A DNA stretch of 64,000 nt from Mesorhizobium sp. B2-8-5 (GTDB lineage Bacteria > Pseudomonadota > Alphaproteobacteria > Rhizobiales > Rhizobiaceae), in NCBI RefSeq assembly GCF_006440675.2, contig NZ_CP083951.1, positions 4,063,501 to 4,127,500 on the forward strand, in the 5' to 3' direction. Numbering within the stretch: position 1 is the first letter of the stretch; each line of letters begins with the position of its first letter. This document shows, piece by piece, positions 48,161 to 57,291 of the stretch. A program made the translations under genes and the position numbers. Below the pieces are notes generated by a model that was not told where the DNA came from, ran no database searches, and saw nothing but the letters and a program-made list of their open reading frames with translations.

Positions 48161-48892
48161 ATGACCTATTGCGTCGGCCTCAAGATCGATCGCGGGCTCG
48201 TGTTCATGTCGGACACGCGCACCAATGCCGGCATGGATTCGATATCGACCTTCAAGAAGATGCATGTGTGGGAACAGCCCGGCGAGCGCGTCATCGTGCT
48301 GATGTCGGCGGGCAACCTTGCCACGACGCAGGCCGTCGTCAGCCTGCTCGACGAGCGCAACAAGGCGGTCGGCGACCGCCATGGGAAGCTGCTCGAGACC
48401 CCGTCCATGTACCAGACGGTGCGGCTGGTCGGCGATACGGTCAAGGAAGCGATCGCGCATGCGTCGCCCGACGGCGAGAAGGCGGACGCCTATTTCAATG
48501 CTTCCTTCATCCTCGGCGGCCAGATCAAGGGCAGCCCGCCCAGGCTGTTCATGATCTATCCGGAAGGCAATTTCATCGAATCGACCGACGACACGCCCTT
48601 CTTCCAGATCGGCGAGACGAAATACGGCAAGCCGATCATCATCCGTGCCTATGACCGGACAATGAGCCTGGCGGAGACGGTGAAGCTGCTGCTGGTATCC
48701 TTCGACTCGACGCTGAAATCCAACCTTTCGGTCGGGCTGCCGCTCGATCTTCTGTTCATGGAACAGGATGCGTTCAAGGTGGGGCTGAACCGGCGGATCG
48801 GCCATGACGATCCTTACTACCGCACCATTTCGGATGGCTGGTCCAGCGCGCTGAAACTGGCCTTTTCAAACCTGCCGGATTTTCCGGGGTAG
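48161..48892 (+). CDS. Anbu proteasome-like peptidase
   Basis: A 243-residue Ntn-hydrolase of the proteasome superfamily, the Anbu (ancestral beta subunit) group. After Met removal the N-terminal Thr2 of MTYCVGLKIDRG becomes the nucleophile, with no propeptide. GLVFMSDTRTNAGMDSIS carries the conserved active-site Asp (Asp18), and FKKM a Lys pair. Anbu forms ring-like assemblies; its natural substrates are unknown. The neighbours (ATP-grasp, alpha-E, transglutaminase) are the known association for this family, which supports a tagging-and-degradation or peptide-processing role. AGAAGAG precedes the ATG. Confidence 0.93.
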   Translation: MTYCVGLKIDRGLVFMSDTRTNAGMDSISTFKKMHVWEQPGERVIVLMSAGNLATTQAVVSLLDERNKAVGDRHGKLLETPSMYQTVRLVGDTVKEAIAHASPDGEKADAYFNASFILGGQIKGSPPRLFMIYPEGNFIESTDDTPFFQIGETKYGKPIIIRAYDRTMSLAETVKLLLVSFDSTLKSNLSVGLPLDLLFMEQDAFKVGLNRRIGHDDPYYRTISDGWSSALKLAFSNLPDFPG

Positions 48893-48925
48893 GGCCTTTT
48901 CGATCCAGCCGTTGCCTTAATATAT

Positions 48926-48937
48926 TTAACATGTTAA
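48926..48937. promoter_or_regulatory. Palindrome upstream of the decarboxylase gene
   Basis: TTAACATGTTAA is a perfect 12-base palindrome in an AT-rich stretch 55 bases before the decarboxylase start, and may be an operator or part of its promoter. Confidence 0.35.
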
Positions 48938-48991
48938 GCAAAACTGAGAGCGGTTCGGTTAACCGACATGGGCGGTTGCTGGGAGGAAATT

Positions 48992-50404
48992 ATGGACAAT
49001 GAGGAATTCCGCGACTGGTCGAGGCGGGCAGCCGATTGGGGCGCCGATTACCGCGCCGGCTTGCGCGAGCGTCCGGTGCGGCCGGCAATAGCGCCGGGCG
49101 AGATTTTCAGGAGCATCGAGTTTTCGCCACCCGAAATGCCCGAGCCGATGGACAAGATCTTCGCCGACTTCGAAGAAAAGATCGTGCCGGGCATGACGCA
49201 TTGGCAGCACCCGCGTTTCTTCGCCTATTTCCCGGCCAATGCGGCGCCGGTTTCGGTCGTGGCGGAATATCTGGTCTCGGCGATGGCCGCGCAATGCATG
49301 CTGTGGCAGACCTCGCCGGCGGCGACCGAGCTCGAGACGCGCGTCGTCGACTGGATGCGCCAGGCGCTCGGCCTGCCCGAGGGCTTTTCCGGCGTGATCC
49401 AGGATTCGGCCTCGTCGGCGACGCTTGCCGCGGTGCTCACCATGCGCGAGCGGGCGCTTGACTGGCAGGGAAACAAAAAAGGGTTGGCCGGGCAGGCAAA
49501 GCTTCGCGTCTACTCCTCCGACCAGGTCCATACCTCGATCGACCGCGCCATCTGGGTTTCCGGCATCGGCGAGGAAAACCTCATCCGCATCCCGGTCGGC
49601 GGACGTTTTCGCGCCATGGACACGGCGGCGCTCGAGGCTGCGATCGTTGCCGATCGCAAGGCCGGCCTTCTGCCGGCCGGCATCATCGCCTGCGTCGGCG
49701 GCACCAGCACCGGCGGCACAGACGACATCGCGGCGGTAGCCGCCGTCGCGAAGCGGCACGGGCTCTACCTGCACGTCGACGCCGCCTGGGCCGGATCGGC
49801 GATGATCTGCCCGGAATACCGGCAATTCTGGACCGGCGTCGAAGGCGCTGATTCCATCGTCTTCAATCCGCATAAGTGGCTGGGCGCGCAGTTCGACTGC
49901 TCGATCCAGTTCATCCGCCAGCCGGAGGATCTCGTGCGCACGCTGGCGATCAAGCCGGACTATCTAAAAACCCGAGGCCATGACGGCATCATCAACTATT
50001 CGGAATGGTCGGTGCCGCTCGGGCGCCGCTTCCGGGCGCTGAAGCTCTGGTTCCTGCTGCGTGCCCATGGCCTCGAAGGCCTGCGCAACATGATAAGAAA
50101 ACATGTCGCCTGGAGCGAAGGGCTTGCCGCGCGGCTGGCCAGGGAGGCGGATTTCGAGCTCAGCAGCGAGCCGATGCTGTCGCTTTTCTCGTTCCGGCAT
50201 CGCGCGGCACCAGGCATCGATGCTGACGAGCACAATCTGCGTCTGGTCGACGCCATCAACACCGATGGCCGCGTCTATCTCACGCAGACGCGGGTCGACG
50301 GGCGCGTGGCGATCCGCTTTCAGGCGGGGCAGTTCGAGGCGACGGCAGCCGATGTCGACGCGGCGTTCGACGTCATAACCGAGATTGCGCGGCGTCCATC
50401 CTGA
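48992..50404 (+). CDS. Pyridoxal phosphate-dependent aromatic amino acid decarboxylase-like protein
   Basis: A 470-residue group II PLP decarboxylase resembling aromatic-L-amino-acid (DOPA/tryptophan/tyrosine) decarboxylases. THWQHPRFFAYFPANAAPVSVVAEYLVSAM is the N-terminal substrate region, HVDAAWAGSAMICPEYR holds the PLP-ring Asp, and SIVFNPHKWLGAQFD the Schiff-base Lys. The amino acid substrate is not predictable from the sequence alone. Start MDNEEFRDWSRR at 48992, behind GGGAGGAAATT. It lies between the Anbu cluster and glpR, which starts 126 bases after its stop. Confidence 0.88.
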   Translation: MDNEEFRDWSRRAADWGADYRAGLRERPVRPAIAPGEIFRSIEFSPPEMPEPMDKIFADFEEKIVPGMTHWQHPRFFAYFPANAAPVSVVAEYLVSAMAAQCMLWQTSPAATELETRVVDWMRQALGLPEGFSGVIQDSASSATLAAVLTMRERALDWQGNKKGLAGQAKLRVYSSDQVHTSIDRAIWVSGIGEENLIRIPVGGRFRAMDTAALEAAIVADRKAGLLPAGIIACVGGTSTGGTDDIAAVAAVAKRHGLYLHVDAAWAGSAMICPEYRQFWTGVEGADSIVFNPHKWLGAQFDCSIQFIRQPEDLVRTLAIKPDYLKTRGHDGIINYSEWSVPLGRRFRALKLWFLLRAHGLEGLRNMIRKHVAWSEGLAARLAREADFELSSEPMLSLFSFRHRAAPGIDADEHNLRLVDAINTDGRVYLTQTRVDGRVAIRFQAGQFEATAADVDAAFDVITEIARRPS

Positions 50405-50482
50405 AGCAGCAGGCGTGTTCCGCACTGGTTTGCCTTTTGCAATCAGGTGATTTTCGTTAGCCGGCTTATGCCTTTTCTTCGC

Positions 50483-50515
50483 TTTCGTTTTCCGATATAG
50501 ACGGAAAAAACGAAA
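50483..50515. promoter_or_regulatory. Candidate GlpR operator or stem-loop before glpR
   Basis: TTTCGTTTTCCG (50483-50494) and the nearly reverse complementary CGGAAAAAACGAAA (50502-50515, two extra A) flank ATATAGA, 14 bases before the glpR ATG. The TTTCG core recurs before glpD. Autoregulation by GlpR is a plausible inference. Confidence 0.45.
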
Positions 50516-50529
50516 ATGGAGGACGCGCG

Positions 50530-51297
50530 ATGTTTCTTTCGCCACGCCATGCCGAGATCATCCAGATGGCGAAAGACCATGGCCGGGTGCTGGTCGACGA
50601 CCTGGCGACGCATTTCAATGTGACGCCGCAGACCATCCGCAAGGACCTCAACGATCTGTGCGATCAGCGGCTGCTGACCCGCATCCATGGCGGTGCGCTG
50701 TTCCCGTCCGGCATCGAGAACATGGAGTACGAGGCACGGCGCAAGATTGCGGCCGACGAGAAGGAGGCGATCGGCAGCGCGGCGGCGCGGCTGATCCCTG
50801 ACAATGCCTCGCTGTTCATCAATATCGGCACCACCACCGAGGCCGTCAGCAAGGCGCTGCTCGACCATAACGGGCTTATGGTCATCACCAATAATATCAA
50901 CGTTGCCAATAGGATGCGCATCTACCCGACGATCGAGGTGGTGATCGCCGGCGGCGTCGTGCGCGGTTCCGACGGCGGCATTGTCGGCGAGGCGGCCGTC
51001 GATTTCATCCGTCAGTTCAAGGTCGATTACGCCGTCATCGGCGCCTCGGCAATCGATCATGACGGCGCGCTGCTCGACTTCGATTTCCGCGAGGTGAAGG
51101 TGGCGCAGGCCATCATCGCGAATGCGCGCCACGTCATCCTGGTCTCCGACCGGACGAAGTTCGAGCGCACGGCGCCGGTTCGGATCGGCCATCTTTCGCA
51201 GGTGAATACCTTCATCACCGATCGTTGCGAGATCCCGTCGATCCGCAAGATTTGCGAGGAAACCGAGGTCCGGCTGCTTGAGACAGCGCTCGAATAG
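50530..51297 (+). CDS. glpR: DeoR-family repressor of glycerol genes
   Basis: A 255-residue DeoR-type regulator. The N-terminal helix-turn-helix is LSPRHAEIIQMAKDHGRVLVDDLATHFNVTPQTIRKDLNDLCDQRLL (about residues 3-50), with the sensor domain showing NIGTTTEAVSKALL and DRTKFERTAPVRIGHLSQV. It directly precedes glpD and the transporter genes, so it is taken as GlpR, relieved by glycerol 3-phosphate. ATG at 50530 follows ATGGAGGA. Family assignment firm, effector by context. Confidence 0.88.
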   Translation: MFLSPRHAEIIQMAKDHGRVLVDDLATHFNVTPQTIRKDLNDLCDQRLLTRIHGGALFPSGIENMEYEARRKIAADEKEAIGSAAARLIPDNASLFINIGTTTEAVSKALLDHNGLMVITNNINVANRMRIYPTIEVVIAGGVVRGSDGGIVGEAAVDFIRQFKVDYAVIGASAIDHDGALLDFDFREVKVAQAIIANARHVILVSDRTKFERTAPVRIGHLSQVNTFITDRCEIPSIRKICEETEVRLLETALE

Positions 51298-51329
51298 GCG
51301 CGCATCTCGGCTTGCTCACGCAGCTGTGA

Positions 51330-51363
51330 TATTTCGTTTGACATTCGGTTTGAGTTCGAAATA
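51330..51363. promoter_or_regulatory. Candidate GlpR operator before glpD
   Basis: TATTTCG (51330-51336) and CGAAATA (51357-51363) are perfect inverted arms across 20 bases, which include TTCGTTTGA and TTCGGTTTGA as direct near-repeats. It lies 61 bases before the glpD start and shares the TTTCG core with the site before glpR. Confidence 0.4.
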
Positions 51364-51423
51364 ATTCCGCCACGGTTTCGTAAAACACAAAAATGGTGCA
51401 ATGCGAAATCGTTGGAGGATTCT

Positions 51424-52950
51424 TTGGACGCATCTCCGATCCATGACATTTTCGTCATCGGCGGCGGCATCAATGGCTGCGGCATAGCCCGCGATGCCGT
51501 TGGTCGTGGATTTTCGGTATACCTCGCCGAGATGAACGATCTCGCCAGCGGAACCTCGTCGGGCTCGACCAAGCTCATCCATGGCGGCCTTCGCTACCTC
51601 GAATTCTACGAGTTCCGGCTGGTGCGTGAGGCGCTGATGGAGCGCGAGGTTCTGTGGAAGAACGCGCCGCATATCATTTGGCCGATGCGCTTCGTTCTGC
51701 CTTATGCCAAAGGCCTCAGGCCCGCCTGGCTGATCCGGCTGGGATTGTTCCTTTACGATCATATCGGCGGGCGCAAGCTGCTGGCGGCGACGAAGACGCT
51801 GGATATGGCCCGCGATCCGGCGGGCAAGCCGCTCAAGCCATTGTTCCGCAAGGCTTTCGAATATTCGGACGGTTGGGTCAACGACGCGCGCCTGGTGGCG
51901 CTGAACGCTCGTGACGCGGCAGACCGGGGCGCCGTTATCCGCACCCGCAGCAAGGTCGTCGGTGCGCGGCGCGACGGTGCGCTTTGGACCATAAAAGTGC
52001 AGAATGTGCTTACCGGTGAAATCGAGGAGGTTCGCGCGCGGCTTCTCGTCAACGCCGCCGGCCCTTGGGTCGATCACGTGCTCTCGACCGCCGTCGGCCA
52101 GAACGACGTCCACAATGTCCGCCTCGTGCAAGGCAGCCACATCGTCATCCATAGGAAGTTCGACGATCCGCGCGCCTATTTCTTCCAGAACAAGGATGGC
52201 CGCATCATCTTCGCCATTCCTTACGAGGAAGAATTCACGCTGATCGGCACCACCGACCGCGATTATCCGGGCGATCCGCACGACGTGAAGATCTCCGACA
52301 CCGAGATCGACTATCTGTGCGCCGCGGCAAGCGAATATTTCGCGCAGCCGGTGAAGCGCTCCGACATCGTCTGGACCTATTCGGCGGTGCGCCCGCTCTA
52401 TGACGACGGCGCCTCCAAGGCGCAGGAGGCGACGCGCGACTATGTGCTGAAGGCCGATGGCGGGGAGGGTGCTGCCCCCTTGCTCAACGCTTTCGGCGGC
52501 AAGATCACGACTTTCCGCCGACTGGCGGAATCGATGCTTGAGAAGATCGAAGGTTTTCTCGGCAAGCGCGGCAAGCCGTGGACGCATGACGCGCCGCTGC
52601 CTGGCGGCGATTTCGCCGCGACCGGCTTCGATGCCCAGGTCGCCAGGCTGAAGAACGCCTATCCGTTTCTCGACCAGCGGCTGGCGCGCCGCTTCACCCG
52701 GCTTTACGGCACGCGGGCGGAAAGGCTGCTCGGGCTCGCCAAGTCGAATGCGGATCTCGGCCGCAATTTCGGCGCCGACCTTTTCGAGGCGGAAGTTCGC
52801 TATCTGGCCGAAAACGAATGGGCGGTCACCGCCGAGGACGTGTTGTGGCGCCGCACCAAGCGCGGCCTGCATTTCAGCCGCGAGCAGACCGCGGCATTGG
52901 AAGAATTCATGCGCGGACTGAGCAGCCGCCATGTCGCGGCAGCGGAATGA
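51424..52950 (+). CDS. glpD: Glycerol-3-phosphate dehydrogenase (aerobic, FAD)
   Basis: A 508-residue membrane-associated flavoenzyme that oxidises sn-glycerol 3-phosphate to dihydroxyacetone phosphate and passes electrons to quinone. FVIGGGINGCGIARDAVGRG is the FAD dinucleotide-binding motif, then SSGSTKLIHGGLRYLE, VNAAGPWVDHVL and IGTTDRDYPGDP are typical GlpD regions. Start is TTG at 51424, six bases after GGAGG; a TTG at 51412 lies in front of that site and is rejected. Second gene of the glycerol regulon. Confidence 0.95.
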   Translation: MDASPIHDIFVIGGGINGCGIARDAVGRGFSVYLAEMNDLASGTSSGSTKLIHGGLRYLEFYEFRLVREALMEREVLWKNAPHIIWPMRFVLPYAKGLRPAWLIRLGLFLYDHIGGRKLLAATKTLDMARDPAGKPLKPLFRKAFEYSDGWVNDARLVALNARDAADRGAVIRTRSKVVGARRDGALWTIKVQNVLTGEIEEVRARLLVNAAGPWVDHVLSTAVGQNDVHNVRLVQGSHIVIHRKFDDPRAYFFQNKDGRIIFAIPYEEEFTLIGTTDRDYPGDPHDVKISDTEIDYLCAAASEYFAQPVKRSDIVWTYSAVRPLYDDGASKAQEATRDYVLKADGGEGAAPLLNAFGGKITTFRRLAESMLEKIEGFLGKRGKPWTHDAPLPGGDFAATGFDAQVARLKNAYPFLDQRLARRFTRLYGTRAERLLGLAKSNADLGRNFGADLFEAEVRYLAENEWAVTAEDVLWRRTKRGLHFSREQTAALEEFMRGLSSRHVAAAE

Positions 52951-52989
52951 GGATCGACCGCTGATGCGCAAGGCCTGGGAGGAGGCGTG

Positions 52990-54069
52990 ATGCTGGAACT
53001 GAGGAACGTGACGAAGACCGTCGGCGCGCAGGAGCATATCCGCGACGTGTCGCTGACGCTTCTGCACGGCTCGCTGAACGTGCTCCTCGGGCCGACGCTT
53101 TCCGGCAAGACCAGCCTGATGCGGCTGATGGCAGGCCTCGACGCGCCGACTTCCGGCTCGGTCTGGTTCGATGGCAAGGACGTCACCAGACAGAAGGTGC
53201 AGAAGCGCAATGTCGCCATGGTCTACCAGCAGTTCATCAATTACCCGGCGATGACCGTCTACGAGAACATCGCCTCGCCGCTGCGGGTGGCCGGCCTCGA
53301 TCAGGCGAAGATCGACAAGGAGGTGCGCAACGCGGCGGCGCTTTTGAAGCTCACGCCCTATCTCGACCGCACGCCGCTCAACCTGTCCGGCGGCCAGCAA
53401 CAACGTACCGCGCTTGCCCGCGCCATCGTCAAGAATGCCAGCCTGGTGCTGCTCGACGAGCCTTTGGCCAATCTCGACTACAAGCTTCGCGAGGAATTGC
53501 GCGCCGAGCTGCCGAAAATTTTTGCCGCCGCCGGCACCATCTTCGTCTATGCGACGACAGAGCCGCACGAGGCGCTTTTGCTCGGCGGCAACACGGCGAC
53601 GCTTTCGGAAGGCCGCGTCACGCAATTCGGCTCGACGGTCGAAGTGTTCCGCAAGCCGGTCGACCTGGTGACGGCGCGGACCTTCGCCGATCCCCCGCTC
53701 AACACCATCGTGCTCTCCAAGAAGGGGTCGGATTTCCTGCTCGAAGGCGGCGTCAAGCTGCCGGTGCCGACGGAACTCACCCGCGTTCCTGACGCCAGCT
53801 ACACGATCGGCTTCCAGCCGCATCATTTGTCGCTGGAGCGGCCGAACGCTTCCGCTGTGCCGGTGCGGGCGAAGGTCACCATCACGGAGATCACCGGCTC
53901 GGAAAGCTTCGTCCATCTCGATTTCGCCGATGCGCGCTGGGTCATGCTTGCGCATGGCATTCTCGATTTCGAGACGGACGACGAGGTCGAGGTGTTCATC
54001 GATCCGCGCCACATCATGGTGTTCGACCAGAACGGCCGCGCCGTGACGGCGTCGAAGCTGGCGGCGTGA
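52990..54069 (+). CDS. glpS: Glycerol ABC transporter, ATP-binding protein GlpS
   Basis: A 359-residue ABC ATPase of the sugar-transporter (MalK-like) type. Walker A GPTLSGKT is at residues 34-41, signature LSGGQ at 132-136, and Walker B LLDEP with Glu157. In place of the usual switch THD the sequence is ATTEP, so the catalytic switch His is replaced by Thr190. The C-terminal part is the regulatory OB domain. ATG at 52990 is used; GTG at 52987 is the alternative. It forms a heterodimer with GlpT to power the glycerol importer, as described for Rhizobium leguminosarum glpSTPQUV. Confidence 0.9.
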   Translation: MLELRNVTKTVGAQEHIRDVSLTLLHGSLNVLLGPTLSGKTSLMRLMAGLDAPTSGSVWFDGKDVTRQKVQKRNVAMVYQQFINYPAMTVYENIASPLRVAGLDQAKIDKEVRNAAALLKLTPYLDRTPLNLSGGQQQRTALARAIVKNASLVLLDEPLANLDYKLREELRAELPKIFAAAGTIFVYATTEPHEALLLGGNTATLSEGRVTQFGSTVEVFRKPVDLVTARTFADPPLNTIVLSKKGSDFLLEGGVKLPVPTELTRVPDASYTIGFQPHHLSLERPNASAVPVRAKVTITEITGSESFVHLDFADARWVMLAHGILDFETDDEVEVFIDPRHIMVFDQNGRAVTASKLAA

Positions 54070-54079
54070 GGAGCAAACG

Positions 54080-55147
54080 ATGGCGCGCATCGAGGTCAAC
54101 CATATTCGTCATTCCTACCTGCCCAACCCGCAGAAGGATTCCGATTTCGCGCTGAAGGAAGTGCACCACACCTTCGAGGATGGCGGCGCCTACGCACTGC
54201 TCGGGCCGTCGGGCTGCGGCAAGACCACTCTGCTCAACATCATTTCCGGCTTGCTGCATCCCTCGCACGGCAAGCTTTTGTTCAACGGCCGTGACGTCAC
54301 CAATCTGTCGACGCAGGAACGCAACATCGCGCAGGTGTTCCAGTTCCCGGTCATCTACGACACCATGACCGTCTACGACAATCTGGCTTTCCCGCTGCGC
54401 AACCGCCGCGTGCCGGAGACGGACGTCGACCGCAAGGTGCGCGAGACGCTCGACATGATCGATCTCGCTTCGCTGGCGAAAAAGAAAGCGCGCGGGCTCA
54501 CCGCCGACCAGAAGCAGAAGATCTCGCTTGGGCGCGGCCTGGTGCGCTCGGACGTCAACGCCATCCTGTTCGACGAGCCGCTGACGGTGATCGATCCGCA
54601 TATGAAATGGGTGCTGCGCTCGCAGTTGAAGCAGCTGCACCGCCGCTTCGGCTACACCATGGTCTATGTCACGCACGATCAGACCGAAGCACTGACTTTC
54701 GCCGACCGCGTCGTGGTCATGTATGACGGCGAGATCGTCCAGATCGGCTCGCCGGCCGAGCTCTTCGAGCGCCCGCGACACACTTTCGTCGGCTATTTCA
54801 TCGGCTCGCCGGGCATGAACGTGCTGCCCGTCGCGATCGAGGGCAGAACGGCGACGCTCGGCGCGCAGCGCATCGAATTGCCCGGCGTGCCCAAGGCCGA
54901 AGGCGGCGCCGTCGAGCTCGGCATCCGCCCCGAATATGTGCGGCTCGGCCGCGAGGGCATGGCGGTGCAGGTCTCCAAGGTCGAGGACGTCGGCCGCCAC
55001 AAGGTCGTGCGCGCCAACCTGGAAGGCAGGGAGATTGCCGCGGTGATCGGCGAGGACGACGAAGTCCCGGCCGAGCCGAAAGTCCGCTTCGATCCGGCCG
55101 GCATCAACATCTATGCCGATTCCTGGCGCGTCGAGATGGGGGCGTAG
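54080..55147 (+). CDS. glpT: Glycerol ABC transporter, ATP-binding protein GlpT
   Basis: A 355-residue ABC ATPase. Walker A GPSGCGKT is at residues 42-49, Walker B LFDEP with Glu166, and the switch His199 in VTHDQTEA is normal. The signature motif has degenerated to LTADQ (residues 140-144) in place of LSGGQ. This complements GlpS, which has a good signature but no switch His. The C-terminal regulatory domain has GIRPEYVRLG. It is 10 bases after glpS. Its stop is immediately followed by the ATG of glpP. Confidence 0.9.
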   Translation: MARIEVNHIRHSYLPNPQKDSDFALKEVHHTFEDGGAYALLGPSGCGKTTLLNIISGLLHPSHGKLLFNGRDVTNLSTQERNIAQVFQFPVIYDTMTVYDNLAFPLRNRRVPETDVDRKVRETLDMIDLASLAKKKARGLTADQKQKISLGRGLVRSDVNAILFDEPLTVIDPHMKWVLRSQLKQLHRRFGYTMVYVTHDQTEALTFADRVVVMYDGEIVQIGSPAELFERPRHTFVGYFIGSPGMNVLPVAIEGRTATLGAQRIELPGVPKAEGGAVELGIRPEYVRLGREGMAVQVSKVEDVGRHKVVRANLEGREIAAVIGEDDEVPAEPKVRFDPAGINIYADSWRVEMGA

Positions 55148-56014
55148 ATGGACAAGACCTGGAACAACAAGGCCTGGTTCCTTGTCCTGCCGGTGCTGGT
55201 GCTGGTGGCGTTCTCGGCCGTCATCCCGCTGATGACCGTCGTCAACTATTCGGTGCAGGACACGTTCGGCAACAACGTCTTCTTCTGGGCCGGCACCGAG
55301 TGGTTCGAGGAACTGCTGCACTCCGACCGCTTCTGGGAAGCGATGGTGCGCAACCTGATCTTCTCCTTCATCATCCTGGCGATCGAGGTGCCGCTCGGCA
55401 TCTTCATCGCGCTCAACATGCCGAAGAAGGGCTGGGGGGTGCCGGTCTGCCTGGTGCTGATGGCGCTGCCGCTGCTCGTACCGTGGAACGTCGTCGGCAC
55501 GATCTGGCAGGTCTTCGGCCGCAACGACATCGGCCTGCTCGGCTATTACGTCAATGCGCTTGGCATCGACTACAACTACGTCCAGGATCCGATCGACGCC
55601 TGGGTCACCGTCATCATCATGGATGTCTGGCACTGGACCAGCCTGGTCGTGCTGCTTTGCTACGCCGGCCTGGTCTCGATTCCCGATGCCTTCTACCAGG
55701 CGGCCAAGATCGACGGCGCCTCGCGCTGGGCGGTGTTCCGCTACATCCAGCTGCCCAAGATGCAGCGTGTGTTGCTGATCGCCGTGCTGTTGCGCTTCAT
55801 GGATAGCTTCATGATCTATACCGAGCCCTTCGTCGTCACCGGCGGCGGCCCCGGCAATTCGACCACCTTCCTGTCGATCGACCTCGTCAAGACTGCCCTC
55901 GGCCAGTTCGACCTCGGTCCGGCGGCGGCAATGTCGCTGGTCTACTTCCTGATCATCCTGTTGTTGTCGTGGGTGTTCTACACCGTGATGACCAATTACG
56001 ACGCGGAGCGCTGA
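55148..56014 (+). CDS. glpP: Glycerol ABC transporter, permease GlpP
   Basis: A 288-residue MalF-type inner-membrane permease with about six helices. The EAA loop that docks to the ATPases is YQAAKIDGASRWAVFRYIQLPKM. It starts directly at the base following the glpT stop codon, and the glpQ start follows its own stop after one base, so glpTPQ are tightly coupled. It forms the channel with GlpQ. Confidence 0.92.
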   Translation: MDKTWNNKAWFLVLPVLVLVAFSAVIPLMTVVNYSVQDTFGNNVFFWAGTEWFEELLHSDRFWEAMVRNLIFSFIILAIEVPLGIFIALNMPKKGWGVPVCLVLMALPLLVPWNVVGTIWQVFGRNDIGLLGYYVNALGIDYNYVQDPIDAWVTVIIMDVWHWTSLVVLLCYAGLVSIPDAFYQAAKIDGASRWAVFRYIQLPKMQRVLLIAVLLRFMDSFMIYTEPFVVTGGGPGNSTTFLSIDLVKTALGQFDLGPAAAMSLVYFLIILLLSWVFYTVMTNYDAER

Positions 56015-56015
56015 G

Positions 56016-56924
<909 letters not shown>

Positions 56925-56927
56925 GCC

Positions 56928-57215
56928 ATGAACCTCGACTTCTCCTGGATGGCGTGGACGTGGCCGACGGCGGCTTTCTTCATCGTCATCGCGCTGATGC
57001 TCTTTGGCATGGGCGTTTGGGAATATGTCTCGCCCGGCGGCAATCCGCGCGTCGGCGTGCTGCGCTTCGAGACGACGCGCGGCGATCGTTTGTTCCTGTC
57101 GCTGCTTGGCAGCGCCTTCATCCATCTCGCTTGGCTGGGTCTGGTAGGACCCAACCTGTGGTGGGCTCTCGCTCTCTCCGTGGTCTACGCCGTTGGCGTG
57201 TTCCGATACGTATAG
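56928..57215 (+). CDS. Small membrane protein of the glycerol operon (DUF2160-like, GlpU position)
   Basis: A 95-residue membrane protein with about three helices: PTAAFFIVIALMLFGMGVWEYV, a soluble turn (LRFETTRGDRLFLSLLG), and LWWALALSVVYAVGVFRYV. It lies between glpQ and glpV exactly where the rhizobial glp cluster carries its small membrane protein (GlpU/DUF2160). The role in transport is unproven; it may assemble or stabilise the permease. ATG at 56928 follows AGGGTC in the end of glpQ. Confidence 0.8.
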   Translation: MNLDFSWMAWTWPTAAFFIVIALMLFGMGVWEYVSPGGNPRVGVLRFETTRGDRLFLSLLGSAFIHLAWLGLVGPNLWWALALSVVYAVGVFRYV

Positions 57216-57291
57216 AGGGGGAATAGCCGGAGCGGCTGCGTGCTGGCGGCCGCCCCGGAATGCACTTGAAACCTAAGACTGGAGGAGACAC

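Noticed and set aside
51316..54099. A 927-codon frame antisense to glpD and glpS
   Set aside because: Same reason: shadow of two strong genes, no recognisable domain.
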